From JAAZPG01 sp012797375 (GTDB lineage: Bacteria; Acidobacteriota; Aminicenantia; Aminicenantales; UBA4085): a stretch of DNA of 7,084 nt. Both the position numbers and the translations under genes were made by a program. A model generated the notes under the pieces. The model did no database searches and was not told where the DNA came from. It worked only from the letters and a program-made list of their open reading frames with translations. Position 1 is the stretch's first letter. Every line of letters begins with the position of its first letter. The stretch is from assembly GCA_937868205.1 (NCBI GenBank), contig CALMMC010000144.1, positions 1 to 7,084 on the forward strand, given 5' to 3'. This document shows positions 1 to 6,737 of the stretch, piece after piece.

Positions 1-727
1 ACGTACACGTGTAATCCCCGCCGGCGGCCGACATCACCGCGGCGATATGAGCGGCAAGGGTTTGGCCATTGTAATCTCCGGCCGTCAGGTGGGCAATGAG
101 TTTCCCCCCGCCCTCGTCGAAACAGATAAGCCGGTTTCCGGCCGCCATCGGGCGCAGTCTCAGCGTGTCAAAAAACACCGTTCCCGCGGCCGCCGTTTGC
201 TGGTTGCACCGAAACTGCACGGTCTCGGTCGTCATCGCTAAAAAATAATACGAGATCAACTTCCACGTTCCATCGGTCGTAATGGATCCGATGGCCACGT
301 TGCTCCCAATTTTTAGGTCGACCGTGACCGCGCCGCTCGTTCCACTCTTGGCGTAGCCTGAAACGTAATACCATTGTCCGGCAACCAGGTTGACGTTCTG
401 GTAAAAATAACGGTTGGCGTCGGCGGATGTCGTCATGCGCAGACAGTTTCCGGCTTGGCCGTCGGCCCATACATCCAGCGACGCGCCCGAAATTGGAGTG
501 AACGGAGCGGCCGATTCGCAATCGCCGCCCGTGAGAATCGAGGAACTGAGCGTCATAAACAGCCGGAACAAGCCATTGCCCGATCCCGCTCCGCTCCGGC
601 TCCTCCACGTCAACGCCGTGTCATCGTCCTGCGTCGACTCCGCCGGGAACTGCGGGTTCTGTGACGACCGGGCGATGATCGTTCCGTCCCGCCATAAATT
701 TTTGTACAGGATTCGAGAGTCCTTCAA
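1..727 (-). CDS. Distal tail protein with discoidin-like start and carbohydrate-binding-like domain (partial)
   Basis: This open frame has 242 codons without a stop and continues past the left edge. An in-frame TAA at 733-731 leaves TTG at 727 as the first plausible start; SD GGGAG (738-734) sits 6 bases upstream. The next in-frame ATG is codon 58. Residues 1-50 (NLWRDGTIIARSS, then FPAEST and TWRSRSG) resemble the start of discoidin (F5/8 type C)-like domains in phage structural proteins. Residues 60-193 look like a CBM_4_9-type beta jelly roll: a GGDCES opening, LVAGQWYYVSGYAKSG at 114-129, TDGTWKLISYYF at 151-162 and the closing FFDTLRLRPM at 185-194. Residues 209-242 (LTAGDYNGQTLAAHIAAVM) begin another module of a kind I associate with phage tail proteins. 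The gene lies 14 bases after the tape measure gene, where a distal tail or tip gene is expected. I infer a tail-tip protein that binds host surface glycans. Domain names are by pattern only. Confidence 0.8.
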   Translation of the reverse strand, partial: MKDSRILYKNLWRDGTIIARSSQNPQFPAESTQDDDTALTWRSRSGAGSGNGLFRLFMTLSSSILTGGDCESAAPFTPISGASLDVWADGQAGNCLRMTTSADANRYFYQNVNLVAGQWYYVSGYAKSGTSGAVTVDLKIGSNVAIGSITTDGTWKLISYYFLAMTTETVQFRCNQQTAAAGTVFFDTLRLRPMAAGNRLICFDEGGGKLIAHLTAGDYNGQTLAAHIAAVMSAAGGDYTCT

Positions 728-733
728 TTTTTA

Positions 734-738
734 CTCCC
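734..738 (-). promoter_or_regulatory. Ribosome binding site that fixes the TTG start
   Basis: On the transcript, GGGAG is followed by TAAAAA and then TTG (727-725). The TAA in this spacer is in frame with the downstream gene, so translation of that gene cannot begin further upstream. The site lies just after the tape measure stop codon (744-742). Confidence 0.65.
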
Positions 739-741
739 GCG

Positions 742-3006
742 TTAACTCGGCCTTACGTTTCGACCGCGGATCGCCAGCCGTCCCAGATCAAGGCCCTCTT
801 GAGAGATGGAGATGATCTCCTCTTTGATTTTTTTTGTCCCGATATAGATGGGAACCGTAAGCGCTATCGGGCGGCCGTATGCGCCCCCGCCCGCGCGCCC
901 GGACCCGCCCCCCCGTACTTCGTCGCGGACAATCCGCCTCAGCGTCTCCTCCGTCGCCATCACCTCCAGCCCCTTCTCCCCGGCCACGTATCGCCGCCCG
1001 CCGGTGAATAGCTCCGTCGGCTCCGTGAACACCGCGCCCGAAGCCAGGGGGATGGGCTGCTGCTGGATCATGGCCACCTGAGCCGCGCCCATCGCGGTAG
1101 CCACCGCCGCCATAGCCAGGCCCAACGGGAAAAACGGTTTGACCTGAAGGGCGGCAATGACCGCCTGGGCTACTCCGCTAATGGCCTGGGCAACATCAAG
1201 AGCCTTCTGTTTCCGCGCCGCCTCCCGCTTGGCGTCCAGTTTTTTCTTCTCGAACTCCGCGTCCAGCGCGGCGATAGCCTCCGCCCTCAGCGTCTCGTCC
1301 GTGATCGTCTGATCGATATATTTCAAGCGGGCCTGATATTCGGCGTCCAGGTTCGCCAGTGTATTACTCAGGGATTGCTGGGAGATCGAGGCCATACCGC
1401 CAATCAACGTATTCAGCGCCGAAAATGTGTTCTGGATGATTCCCTGGACGTCCGCGCCCCAGTCCTGCCAGGATTTGATTACGGGGGGCGTGAGGGCATT
1501 GGAATACTCAGCAAGCTGTGCCACCGCCGCGGCCGCGTCCAGGTATGCGACCTCCAGGTCATCGACACTGTCGGCCAGCTTCGGGAGCTTGTCCTCGGAA
1601 TGATCGAGCTCCAGCGCCCCAAGCTCACCGAGCGTTTTCTTGAATTCTTTCTGCTGCTCGATTAATTCCTTCCCTGGACGCAGCAACTCCTCGGTCGCCC
1701 GCTTTGCCAAATTCTTTGCATGGGCCAGTTCCCGGATTTGCTCCGCGGTCTTGGCTAGCCACCGGTCCAGTTCTTTGACGCCCTCGCTGGCCGGCGCCGC
1801 GTTTTTGCCGACCTGGTCAATTCCGTCCGCTGCCTCTACGTATCCCGCCGCCGCCTCATACGCTCGTCCCCCAACGTCTTTGAGGATCTCCTTGATAACC
1901 GGCCCGTAGTTGCCGCGGATGATCGCCTCGAACGCCTCTCTCGAATTCCCGCCGTAGTCCTGCCAGATTTTACCGAGGTCGACAACCTGACCCTTTTGGT
2001 CTTTTAGCTGGACTCCGAGGGCCGACGCCCGCGCCGCCGCGAGGTGCTGCCACTCGGACCAACCGCCCAGGGTTTGATTGAGGGTGTTAAAGGCCTTCGC
2101 CGCATCGCCTGCCCCGTCGACCACGGGGCCGAAAAGCTTTTTCCGGATGTCCGCCGGAAGCTTAGCAACGGCAACCCCCACCGAAATAATTTGCGCCGCG
2201 ACTTCCGCGAACCCCGCCGCGAGCGCCCGCAGATCCGGGGCAAGATCCTGAACCAGCTTCTGGACCTTGGCCAGGGCCTTACGCACGCTTTCGTTTTCAG
2301 TGACCGCCCGGCCGGCTTCTTCAAGGCTTTCGTTCCAAGCCTTCGTCAACTGGCCGATCGTTCCGCCGTAGGTCTTGATCTCCGCTTCAGATCGGCCATA
2401 AAGAGTTTCAAGCTGTTCGAGCATTGCGGCCTGTTTCTGTTCCGCCGTCAAGCTTTCATCGACCTTGATTCCATACCGCCCGAGAGCCGTATAGTTTCCT
2501 TCCATCGCCTTCATGACCATCATTGAGGCCGATTTCAGATCGGTCCCCATGACGGACGCTAAGCCCATTGATCCCTTGACCGCCCGATCAATCCCGTTCC
2601 GATCGAGATTGGTCATCTGTAACAGCAGGGCCTGGGATGCCTGAATCTCCTCGTCCGTATATTTGGTCAGCAGTTGTTTTGCAGAGGCGAAATTCTTGTA
2701 ATGCCCAAGGTTGCCCTCGATCGTCCGGCCGGATAGTTCCAGGGCAGCCCGAAGGTTTTGATCCGCCTGCTCTTGCTCTATTGCATTCTGCACGGCCGCC
2801 TGGCCAATGCCGATAGCCCCCCTGAGAACGGAGGTCATCGCAGCAACGGCCACCTGGGCCAGCGCAACCTGTACCCCCAGCCCCGCCATTTTCGGCTGGG
2901 CCGCCTCTGATGCTTTACCGGTCCCGTCAATCGCCTCCTCGAAATCTTTGACGGCCTTGACCGCTCCGGTGGAATCAACGGTAATTGAAAACTTGATGTC
3001 ACCCAT
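742..3006 (-). CDS. Tail tape measure protein
   Basis: This 754-aa protein would set tail length, act as a scaffold for tube polymerisation and be ejected with the DNA. It is the longest gene here and lies directly after the chaperone pair, which is the diagnostic position. Residues 1-80 start with a short beta-like stretch (IKFSITVDSTGA) and a hydrophobic Ala/Val-rich helix (47-75). Residues 148-182 carry the tape-measure signature: GLASVMGTDLKSASMMVMKA, then a Gly-rich turn and ALGRYGIKVDES. A charged, coiled-coil-like stretch occupies about 550-600. It is followed by two hydrophobic helices at about 605-645 that could cross a membrane. Next comes a conserved-looking GGRRYVAGEKGLEVMAT segment and a basic C-terminus. 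No lysozyme or peptidase motif was recognised. SD GAGGA (3021-3017) lies inside the end of the frameshifted chaperone, 10 bases from ATG. At roughly 0.15 nm per residue the tail would be about 110 nm long (inference). Confidence 0.92.
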   Translation of the reverse strand: MGDIKFSITVDSTGAVKAVKDFEEAIDGTGKASEAAQPKMAGLGVQVALAQVAVAAMTSVLRGAIGIGQAAVQNAIEQEQADQNLRAALELSGRTIEGNLGHYKNFASAKQLLTKYTDEEIQASQALLLQMTNLDRNGIDRAVKGSMGLASVMGTDLKSASMMVMKAMEGNYTALGRYGIKVDESLTAEQKQAAMLEQLETLYGRSEAEIKTYGGTIGQLTKAWNESLEEAGRAVTENESVRKALAKVQKLVQDLAPDLRALAAGFAEVAAQIISVGVAVAKLPADIRKKLFGPVVDGAGDAAKAFNTLNQTLGGWSEWQHLAAARASALGVQLKDQKGQVVDLGKIWQDYGGNSREAFEAIIRGNYGPVIKEILKDVGGRAYEAAAGYVEAADGIDQVGKNAAPASEGVKELDRWLAKTAEQIRELAHAKNLAKRATEELLRPGKELIEQQKEFKKTLGELGALELDHSEDKLPKLADSVDDLEVAYLDAAAAVAQLAEYSNALTPPVIKSWQDWGADVQGIIQNTFSALNTLIGGMASISQQSLSNTLANLDAEYQARLKYIDQTITDETLRAEAIAALDAEFEKKKLDAKREAARKQKALDVAQAISGVAQAVIAALQVKPFFPLGLAMAAVATAMGAAQVAMIQQQPIPLASGAVFTEPTELFTGGRRYVAGEKGLEVMATEETLRRIVRDEVRGGGSGRAGGGAYGRPIALTVPIYIGTKKIKEEIISISQEGLDLGRLAIRGRNVRPS

Positions 3007-3009
3007 CGT

Positions 3010-3728
3010 TTAGTCGTCCTCGGAGCTTGATCTCAACTCCTCGTCAATCCTCTGCATCGCCTCAATCCACAACGCCCGCGCCGGACCCCGGAGCCTCAAC
3101 CGCTCGAACTCCCGCGCTGTAATTCCTACCCGCGCCGCCCATCCGCCGGCGTTCGCCGTGTACCAGCTCAAGGCCGCGGCTTCGAATGGGGTCATCCGCG
3201 CTGCCGCTTCGTTTACCAGACAGTTCGGGCATCGGCTTCGGTCCTCTCCTGCCCCGTGCCGGTGCTCCTCAGCCCGAAGGAGCGTCCGGCGCCAATCGGC
3301 GCATAGCGCGAGGCAGCGGATTAATTTTTTAAAAAATTCTCCGACCGCCGTGCGACCTGTTGGATCTCCGTTGCCGCAAACCGGTCGCCCTCCCCGTCCT
3401 CCACAACGCCATCACCCGGACCAACACGCCGCTCGACCCGTGACGCCAACAACACCTTGAGAAACGCAGCGTGCTCCGCCTTGGCCTCGTCCGTGCACGG
3501 AAGCGCCCGGCCGCTCTCGGTCAAATCCCATTCTGCAATCGCGGCCAACGCCGAGGCCAATGTCAACTGTGACAGCCTGACGACGCCGGCCTCAGTGTAC
3601 GCGTCCATCATATCGATTGCCGTCAGCGGCCGGAGCCGAACCCTCAGCACCGGCGGATCGATGATGTCGGTCGCCAGGTGAAGCTCCATCCACCCCGTCA
3701 ACGGTTCCAGCTTTTTGATTTCGCTCAT
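3010..3728 (-). CDS. Frameshifted tail assembly chaperone (GT-like, -1 ribosomal frameshift)
   Basis: This is the predicted product when ribosomes slip back one base at 3336-3324. It is 239 aa: 134 residues shared with the short chaperone, then 105 residues from the -1 frame. I translated the -1 frame by hand from 3327 to the TAA at 3012-3010, and it has no stop. The added part begins KLIRCLALCADW, contains two histidines (EEHRH) and a CPNC motif, and ends with a helical, charged region (ITAREFERLRL, then EAMQRIDEELRSSSEDD). An ATG at 3195 lies inside this extension, but I saw no need for a separate gene there: the frame is open upstream of it back to the slip site. In the lambda model the G part coats the tape measure and the T part recruits tail tube subunits; the same roles are inferred here. 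The stop lies 3 bases before the tape measure ATG. Spliced coordinates: 3728-3327, then 3327-3010 with one base read twice. Confidence 0.82.
3259..3289 (-). other. Two-part hairpin downstream of the frameshift site
   Basis: On the transcript the outer arms CCGG (3289-3286 and 3262-3259) and the inner arms GCUCC (3283-3279) and GGAGC (3268-3264) pair around a 10-base loop, with a small internal bulge. It lies about 35 bases after the slippery run and shares its first base with the preceding stem. It may be a by-product of high GC content. Confidence 0.35.
3289..3302 (-). other. Small GC hairpin downstream of the frameshift site
   Basis: On the transcript GCGCC, loop GAUU, GGCGC: a perfect 5-bp stem starting 21 bases after the slippery run. 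A competing 4-bp stem (GCGC-UAU-GCGC, 3309-3299) lies 14 bases after it. Either could pause the ribosome, though spacing is longer than the usual 5-9 bases for the first. Found by eye, without energy calculation. Confidence 0.4.
3321..3728 (-). CDS. Tail assembly chaperone, short form (G-like)
   Basis: This 135-aa protein is the zero-frame product, expected to be the main one. Tail assembly chaperones bind the tape measure protein before tube polymerisation and are absent from the finished virion. The signature stretch is AEWDLTESGRALPCTDEAKA (65-84), the Trp-Asp-Leu-Thr plus Gly/Leu-Pro pattern common in these proteins. It follows a beta-rich N-terminus (VLRVRLRPLTAIDMMDAYTEA) and is followed by a helix (HAAFLKVLLASRV). 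The C-terminus reads SENFLKN and stops exactly at the slippery run. The start ATG lies 3 bases after the tail tube stop. SD is weak (AAGG abuts the start), so translational coupling to the tube gene is likely. The position between tube and tape measure genes supports the assignment as much as the sequence does. Confidence 0.85.
   Translation of the reverse strand: MSEIKKLEPLTGWMELHLATDIIDPPVLRVRLRPLTAIDMMDAYTEAGVVRLSQLTLASALAAIAEWDLTESGRALPCTDEAKAEHAAFLKVLLASRVERRVGPGDGVVEDGEGDRFAATEIQQVARRSENFLKN
3323..3338 (-). promoter_or_regulatory. Programmed -1 ribosomal frameshift site
   Basis: Zero-frame codons read AAT TTT TTA AAA AAT TAA, the last being the stop at 3323-3321. Three overlapping canonical X XXY YYZ heptamers are present: U UUU UUA (3336-3330), U UUA AAA (3333-3327) and A AAA AAU (3330-3324). 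Six U are followed by six A, and the 16 bases 3338-3323 are a perfect palindrome. The run stands out in otherwise GC-rich coding DNA. Slippage at the first two heptamers gives the same junction (NFLKKLIR); slippage at the third gives NFLKNLIR. The immediate stop codon may add to the pause. Confidence 0.88.
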
Positions 3729-3731
3729 GCC

Positions 3732-4778
3732 TTACGCCAGGTAATCCGTCGACTGCTTGTTGACGATCTCCACATAAGGGAGTGTCGAGCTCATGCCGGT
3801 GGGATTTGCCTGCGCCCGTTCGGCGACGAGCTCGATGCTGTGCTTGATGATCTTCTCCCGGCTCGGATCGGGGTTCTGGATGATCATTGAGGGGTAAAAG
3901 ATCGTGATGCTATAGTAGAATCCAGGCCCGGCCTCAAGCGGAGACGTCAGTTGAAGCGCAACCTTCTGCGGAGTCCCCGCAATGTGCGCGGCAAGGTAAG
4001 CGGCGTTCACCGCGGCAAAGCGGGGGAAATTCAGCTTCAGCGAGATGTCCGGATAATCCGCCGCCGCGGGTAGGACGATTGTGGGTGACCCGGCCACGTA
4101 CTGGCTGTCGTAGCTCCGGTTGAAGACGGGCTCGATCCCGCTGACGTCCAGCGGCGTCGTCGTCAGGACGTCCGTAGCAACGTCCCGGCCGTTCATGTAA
4201 ACTTTGAGTTGGTTGAACGTGACCGGAACATCAAGCGCCGGGGTCAGCGCGGCCATTTGCACCGCGCCGTTGATGGAACTGTCGTCCTTGCAGTTGTCGC
4301 CGCGGCCCTTGGCCTCGTAAGCGATACGGCCATCCTCGACCTTCAGCGCCAGCCCCAGCGGCATCACCGACGGGGCCTCGTAGATGACGCCCGGGAACTC
4401 CGCGGCCAGGGTGTAGAACCCCGCCCCGAAATCAGCCCATTTGATTTCGTGTTTATAAGCGGTGGTCGCCCCCTGCTTTGTCGGCGTTCCGGCCGTCCCA
4501 AACAGCAGGGCGAGGTGTCGGCCGATGGCGCCCAGCTCATAGCTGAGATCCCCTCCGATTGAGATGTCCGGAGGGTTGTAATCCGTCATCACGCCGGCCG
4601 GGCGAAACGTCGCTCCCGCGTGATCGCTCGGGGAATATTTCCGGGACGCTTTCAAGCCGCTGAGCTTTTTACACAGCAGCTGATCCGAGGCGCCAAGGGC
4701 AACCGCCGTGCCCCAGGTCTCGCCCTTTTTCAGCCCTACCTTTTTGTCTAACACGGAAGGCCCTGTCGGTGTAGCCAT
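3732..4778 (-). CDS. Major tail tube protein
   Basis: This 348-aa protein is predicted to form the stacked rings of the tail tube through which DNA passes. The N-terminus has the pattern common to many phage tube proteins: VGLKKGETWGTAV at 14-26. The rest is mostly alternating beta strands with few charged helices: DISIGGDLSYEL (71-82), FYTLAAEFPGVIYEA (121-135), LGLALKVEDGRIAYEA (141-156), ISLKLNFPRF (245-254) and FYYSITIFYPSMII (287-300). It is longer than a single-domain tube protein (often 140-250 aa), so a second beta domain in the C-terminal half is possible. SD AAGGAG (4793-4788) overlaps the end of the upstream 76-aa gene, 9 bases before ATG. It directly precedes the chaperone pair, which is the normal order. 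I saw no Ig-like decoration domain that I could name. Confidence 0.82.
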   Translation of the reverse strand: MATPTGPSVLDKKVGLKKGETWGTAVALGASDQLLCKKLSGLKASRKYSPSDHAGATFRPAGVMTDYNPPDISIGGDLSYELGAIGRHLALLFGTAGTPTKQGATTAYKHEIKWADFGAGFYTLAAEFPGVIYEAPSVMPLGLALKVEDGRIAYEAKGRGDNCKDDSSINGAVQMAALTPALDVPVTFNQLKVYMNGRDVATDVLTTTPLDVSGIEPVFNRSYDSQYVAGSPTIVLPAAADYPDISLKLNFPRFAAVNAAYLAAHIAGTPQKVALQLTSPLEAGPGFYYSITIFYPSMIIQNPDPSREKIIKHSIELVAERAQANPTGMSSTLPYVEIVNKQSTDYLA

Positions 4779-4781
4779 GTT

Positions 4782-5012
4782 TTATTTCTCCTTGTTACCG
4801 TTTTCGATGGCCGCATGGCCCGTGCTGATCCACGCGGCCAAGACCGCCCCGTCAACGCGGTTTGCGGCGTAGGTTTTGCCCTGCTCCAGCAGGAGCTGGC
4901 CCTCGTACCAAAAGCCCGTCGGACCGGTCCAGATAAATTTGCGCGGGGTTTTCCCGTTGTCCTCGCCGGACGAGGAGGGCGGACCCGCTGCCGCCATGTT
5001 CGTTTTTGACAT
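4782..5012 (-). CDS. Small tail-region protein, function unknown
   Basis: This 76-aa protein starts at ATG 5012, preceded by a near-perfect SD AAGGAGG (5024-5018) 5 bases away. The frame also opens at an ATG at 5093, but that would overlap the upstream gene by 59 bases and has no need to be used. Residues 1-23 are Ser/Gly/Pro-rich and look disordered. Residues 24-70 form a compact beta-like unit: KFIWTGPTGFWYEGQLLLEQ, then GKTYAANRVDGAVLAAW and STGHAAIE. The pattern (strand, Tyr/Gly turn, strand, Gly, helix ending in a Gly turn) recalls small SH3-like proteins often encoded beside phage neck genes. It resembles the 78-aa protein encoded at 6974-6738. Position between terminator and tube genes suggests a neck or tube accessory role; I do not recognise a family. 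Confidence 0.78.
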   Translation of the reverse strand: MSKTNMAAAGPPSSSGEDNGKTPRKFIWTGPTGFWYEGQLLLEQGKTYAANRVDGAVLAAWISTGHAAIENGNKEK

Positions 5013-5017
5013 CCTTG

Positions 5018-5024
5018 CCTCCTT
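5018..5024 (-). promoter_or_regulatory. Strong ribosome binding site fixing the ATG at 5012
   Basis: AAGGAGG followed by CAAGG and ATG. It lies in the 22-base gap after the terminator-like gene, and it is the reason for choosing the shorter form of the 76-aa protein. Confidence 0.8.
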
Positions 5025-5034
5025 GCCCGAATTC

Positions 5035-5517
5035 CTAGACGTATCCGAGCGTGTCGCTGAATTGAATCTCGACGCGAACGTCGAAAAAACCATGTCCGTT
5101 TTCTATCGCCAAATAGCCGTCGTCGGTGTCAGGCGGTTCCTTGATGAGTAACTGGATCACGCCCAGGGATGGAAGCGCCGCCGCGTCGGAGCTCCCCATC
5201 TCGTCGGCCAGGGCAACCCGGATATCCTGCCAGCACTCCAGGATGCGCGCGGTTGTGTCCGCGTTGTCCCGGACGTAACCCTTGATCGTGACCTCAAACG
5301 TCTCGTCGACGCTATGGTAGGAGTTGTATTCGCGCTGGCCCCCGCTCCCGATGGTAACCATGTAGAGCGGATAGGCGCCCTGATACTCCCGCCAATGGAC
5401 GTAACGAGTCATCACCCGGGCGGGCGTCGTCCAGTACGTTGCTCCGGCGGCGATCGCCGATAACACCGTGACAATCTGATTTCGAATTGCAAGCTCCCGC
5501 GGAACTGGAGGGGTCAT
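5035..5517 (-). CDS. Tail terminator-like protein
   Basis: This 160-aa protein lies between the gp10-like completion gene and the tube gene, where lambda gpU-type terminators or similar neck proteins are encoded. Such proteins cap the finished tube and join it to the head. The N-terminal helix (ELAIRNQIVTVLSAIAAG, 8-25) is followed by strands: YPLYMVTIGSGGQREY (49-64), ETFEVTIKGYVRD (72-84). A helix (TARILECWQDIRVALADEM, 89-107) leads to a final strand pair (GVIQLLIKEP, FFDVRVEIQFSDT). This alpha-beta order, with a late two-strand hairpin, fits the terminator fold. SD GAAGGG (5532-5527) overlaps the end of the upstream gene, 9 bases before ATG; the gap is 6 bases. I assign it by fold pattern and position, not by a sequence signature. 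Confidence 0.7.
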   Translation of the reverse strand: MTPPVPRELAIRNQIVTVLSAIAAGATYWTTPARVMTRYVHWREYQGAYPLYMVTIGSGGQREYNSYHSVDETFEVTIKGYVRDNADTTARILECWQDIRVALADEMGSSDAAALPSLGVIQLLIKEPPDTDDGYLAIENGHGFFDVRVEIQFSDTLGYV

Positions 5518-5523
5518 TGGTAT

Positions 5524-6141
5524 TTACCCTTCGCTCCAGCCGCCTTGGGCCTGGGCCTGAGTCATGGCCTCGGCCTGCATATAGATGTAATCGGGAGTCA
5601 TGATTTGTTCCAGATATTCGACGCGTCGGCGCATCGGCCCCGAGAACCAAAACGTTGGCGGAAGGCGGACCTCGTCCTTAAGAACAAACAGCGGTTTCAG
5701 TTTCCCCGTCTTGCCGACACGCTGGCAGTAGAGCAAGTTTCCCGCGATCGAACGAACGAAAAACCCATCGGAATAATCCGAGATCCGGCCCTTCGTTTGT
5801 CCCAGGGGAATCGTCAGCCGCTTATCTTTTTTTCGGATAGTCCCGCCCTCGTCCTGGATGCGGGCGTAGATGACACTCTTTGCGTTTCCGACGCCGGTTC
5901 CCACGACGATCGAAAGCACCTCACCCGCCGCGCGGTGTTCCATTCCGATGTTGCGCGCCAAGTTTCCTGTTTTTCTTCCCTGGCCGCTGCGCTGCTGTTC
6001 GGCGGCAGAGCGCTTCAGTGCCTGTACAGACTCGGCGCCCCAGGCTGTCGTCAGCTTCCGAACCGCCCGCGGGATGTTCAGCGTCGTCGCTGTCTTTCGA
6101 AGCGCAGCTGTGACGTCTCGCTCAATTCGCATGTCCGTCAT
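5524..6141 (-). CDS. HK97 gp10-like tail completion protein
   Basis: This 205-aa protein shows the features of the HK97-gp10 / tail completion family, which helps build the head-tail interface. Visible features: a basic Ala-rich N-terminal helix region (DVTAALRKTATTLNI, 9-23); GRKTGNLARNI at 55-65, the family's 'Lys-Thr-Gly-Asn-Leu' turn; IYARIQDEGGTI at 91-102, equivalent to the YAxxxExGG core; and a late segment KPLFVLKDEVRLPPTFWF (149-166) before a C-terminal helix. The last 15 residues are Gln/Ala/Gly-rich. The start ATG lies 2 bases after the connector stop, with AGGA about 8 bases upstream inside the preceding gene; a second in-frame Met at residue 4 is possible. At 205 aa it is longer than gp10 itself (about 145 aa); part of the extra length is around residues 103-150. 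Confidence 0.82.
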   Translation of the reverse strand: MTDMRIERDVTAALRKTATTLNIPRAVRKLTTAWGAESVQALKRSAAEQQRSGQGRKTGNLARNIGMEHRAAGEVLSIVVGTGVGNAKSVIYARIQDEGGTIRKKDKRLTIPLGQTKGRISDYSDGFFVRSIAGNLLYCQRVGKTGKLKPLFVLKDEVRLPPTFWFSGPMRRRVEYLEQIMTPDYIYMQAEAMTQAQAQGGWSEG

Positions 6142-6143
6142 CG

Positions 6144-6731
6144 TCAGATCCTCACCCCCCGATACTTTTCAAGAGTCGCCTTAACGACAGACAAAAACTC
6201 CCCCTCTTCTCGCCGCGTGACACTGCCATCGGAAAAGCTCCTCGACAGCTCCCCCCAGGAATGCGTTCGGTAGTCCTGATAGTCCGCTGCGATCTGCACG
6301 AGCGCGGCCAGCTTGAGATCCTTCGGGAGCGCGGCTTGCGCCCAGCCCGCCTTATAGGACGAGAGCACTATGTTTTTACGTCCATGAGCCCATCGGCCGG
6401 CCCCAAGCCGGACCAAGATCCCGGTATCGGGATATAGCCGGTAGTCCTGATCCTCACCCTCGACGAGGGCAACGCCGCCCTCGGTCAGCCCCGCAAGCGA
6501 GACGTTGGGATATCGGGGCAGCAGCAGCGTCTGCCGACCGTTGCCGTCCAGGTATGCTGTCGCCTCGGTTTGCTCGAGAAGGCGCCGGCCGACGGCCGCG
6601 TTGAATCGCTCGGATACCCCGTCGATTAAGATTTCGAGGATGGCGTCGTCCTCCGTTTCGCTGGATTTTTTACCGACGAACGCTCGCGCATCGGCCAGCG
6701 TGACCAGGGCAATCGACGTATCAACGGCCAT
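6144..6731 (-). CDS. Head-tail connector, gp6-like
   Basis: This 195-aa protein matches the gp6-like / SPP1 gp15-like connector pattern: rings that sit under the portal and receive the tail. The helical N-terminus (LVTLADARAFVGK, then EDDAILEILIDGVSERFNAAVGR, 28-49) is typical of this family. A beta region follows with LDGNGRQTLLLPRYPNVSLA (61-80), YRLYPDTGILVRLG (97-110) and IVLSSYKAGW (121-130). It then returns to helices with LPKDLKLAALVQIAADYQD (135-153), the 'Tyr-x-Ala-Gly-Trp ... Leu-Pro-x-Asp-Leu' motif of connector proteins. The C-terminus ends in a helix (FLSVVKATLEKY). ATG lies 6 bases after the upstream stop; SD is weak (GAG within CGAGCA), so coupling to the upstream gene is likely. 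Confidence 0.85.
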   Translation of the reverse strand: MAVDTSIALVTLADARAFVGKKSSETEDDAILEILIDGVSERFNAAVGRRLLEQTEATAYLDGNGRQTLLLPRYPNVSLAGLTEGGVALVEGEDQDYRLYPDTGILVRLGAGRWAHGRKNIVLSSYKAGWAQAALPKDLKLAALVQIAADYQDYRTHSWGELSRSFSDGSVTRREEGEFLSVVKATLEKYRGVRI

Positions 6732-6737
6732 TGCTCG

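Noticed and set aside
303..317. A 15-base exact repeat, ctcccaatttttagg, also at 7008-7022
   Set aside because: One copy is inside the CBM-like domain code and the other spans a stop codon. It contains a T-run, and no third copy or flanking symmetry was seen, so chance is the simplest reading.
168..608. A 146-aa minus-strand reading frame
   Set aside because: It is Arg-rich and low in recognisable pattern, and it overlaps the 1-727 gene, whose own frame has coherent beta-domain sequence, a continuous opening and an SD.
2044..2526. A 160-aa plus-strand reading frame opposite the tape measure gene
   Set aside because: It is the antisense of a strongly supported gene, with no recognisable motif. 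The other plus-strand frames are dismissed for the same reason.
3010..3195. A separate 61-aa gene starting at ATG 3195
   Set aside because: The same frame is open upstream of 3195 back to the slippery run, and the phase is exactly the -1 frame of the chaperone. It is better read as the end of the frameshifted product.
5013..5093. An N-terminal extension of the 76-aa protein to ATG 5093
   Set aside because: It would overlap the end of the terminator-like gene; the ATG at 5012 has an almost perfect SD in the intergenic gap.
5545..6273. A 242-aa plus-strand reading frame, the longest on that strand
   Set aside because: It lies opposite the well-supported completion and connector genes and reads as antisense of GC-rich coding DNA, with Arg/His-rich composition and no domain pattern.
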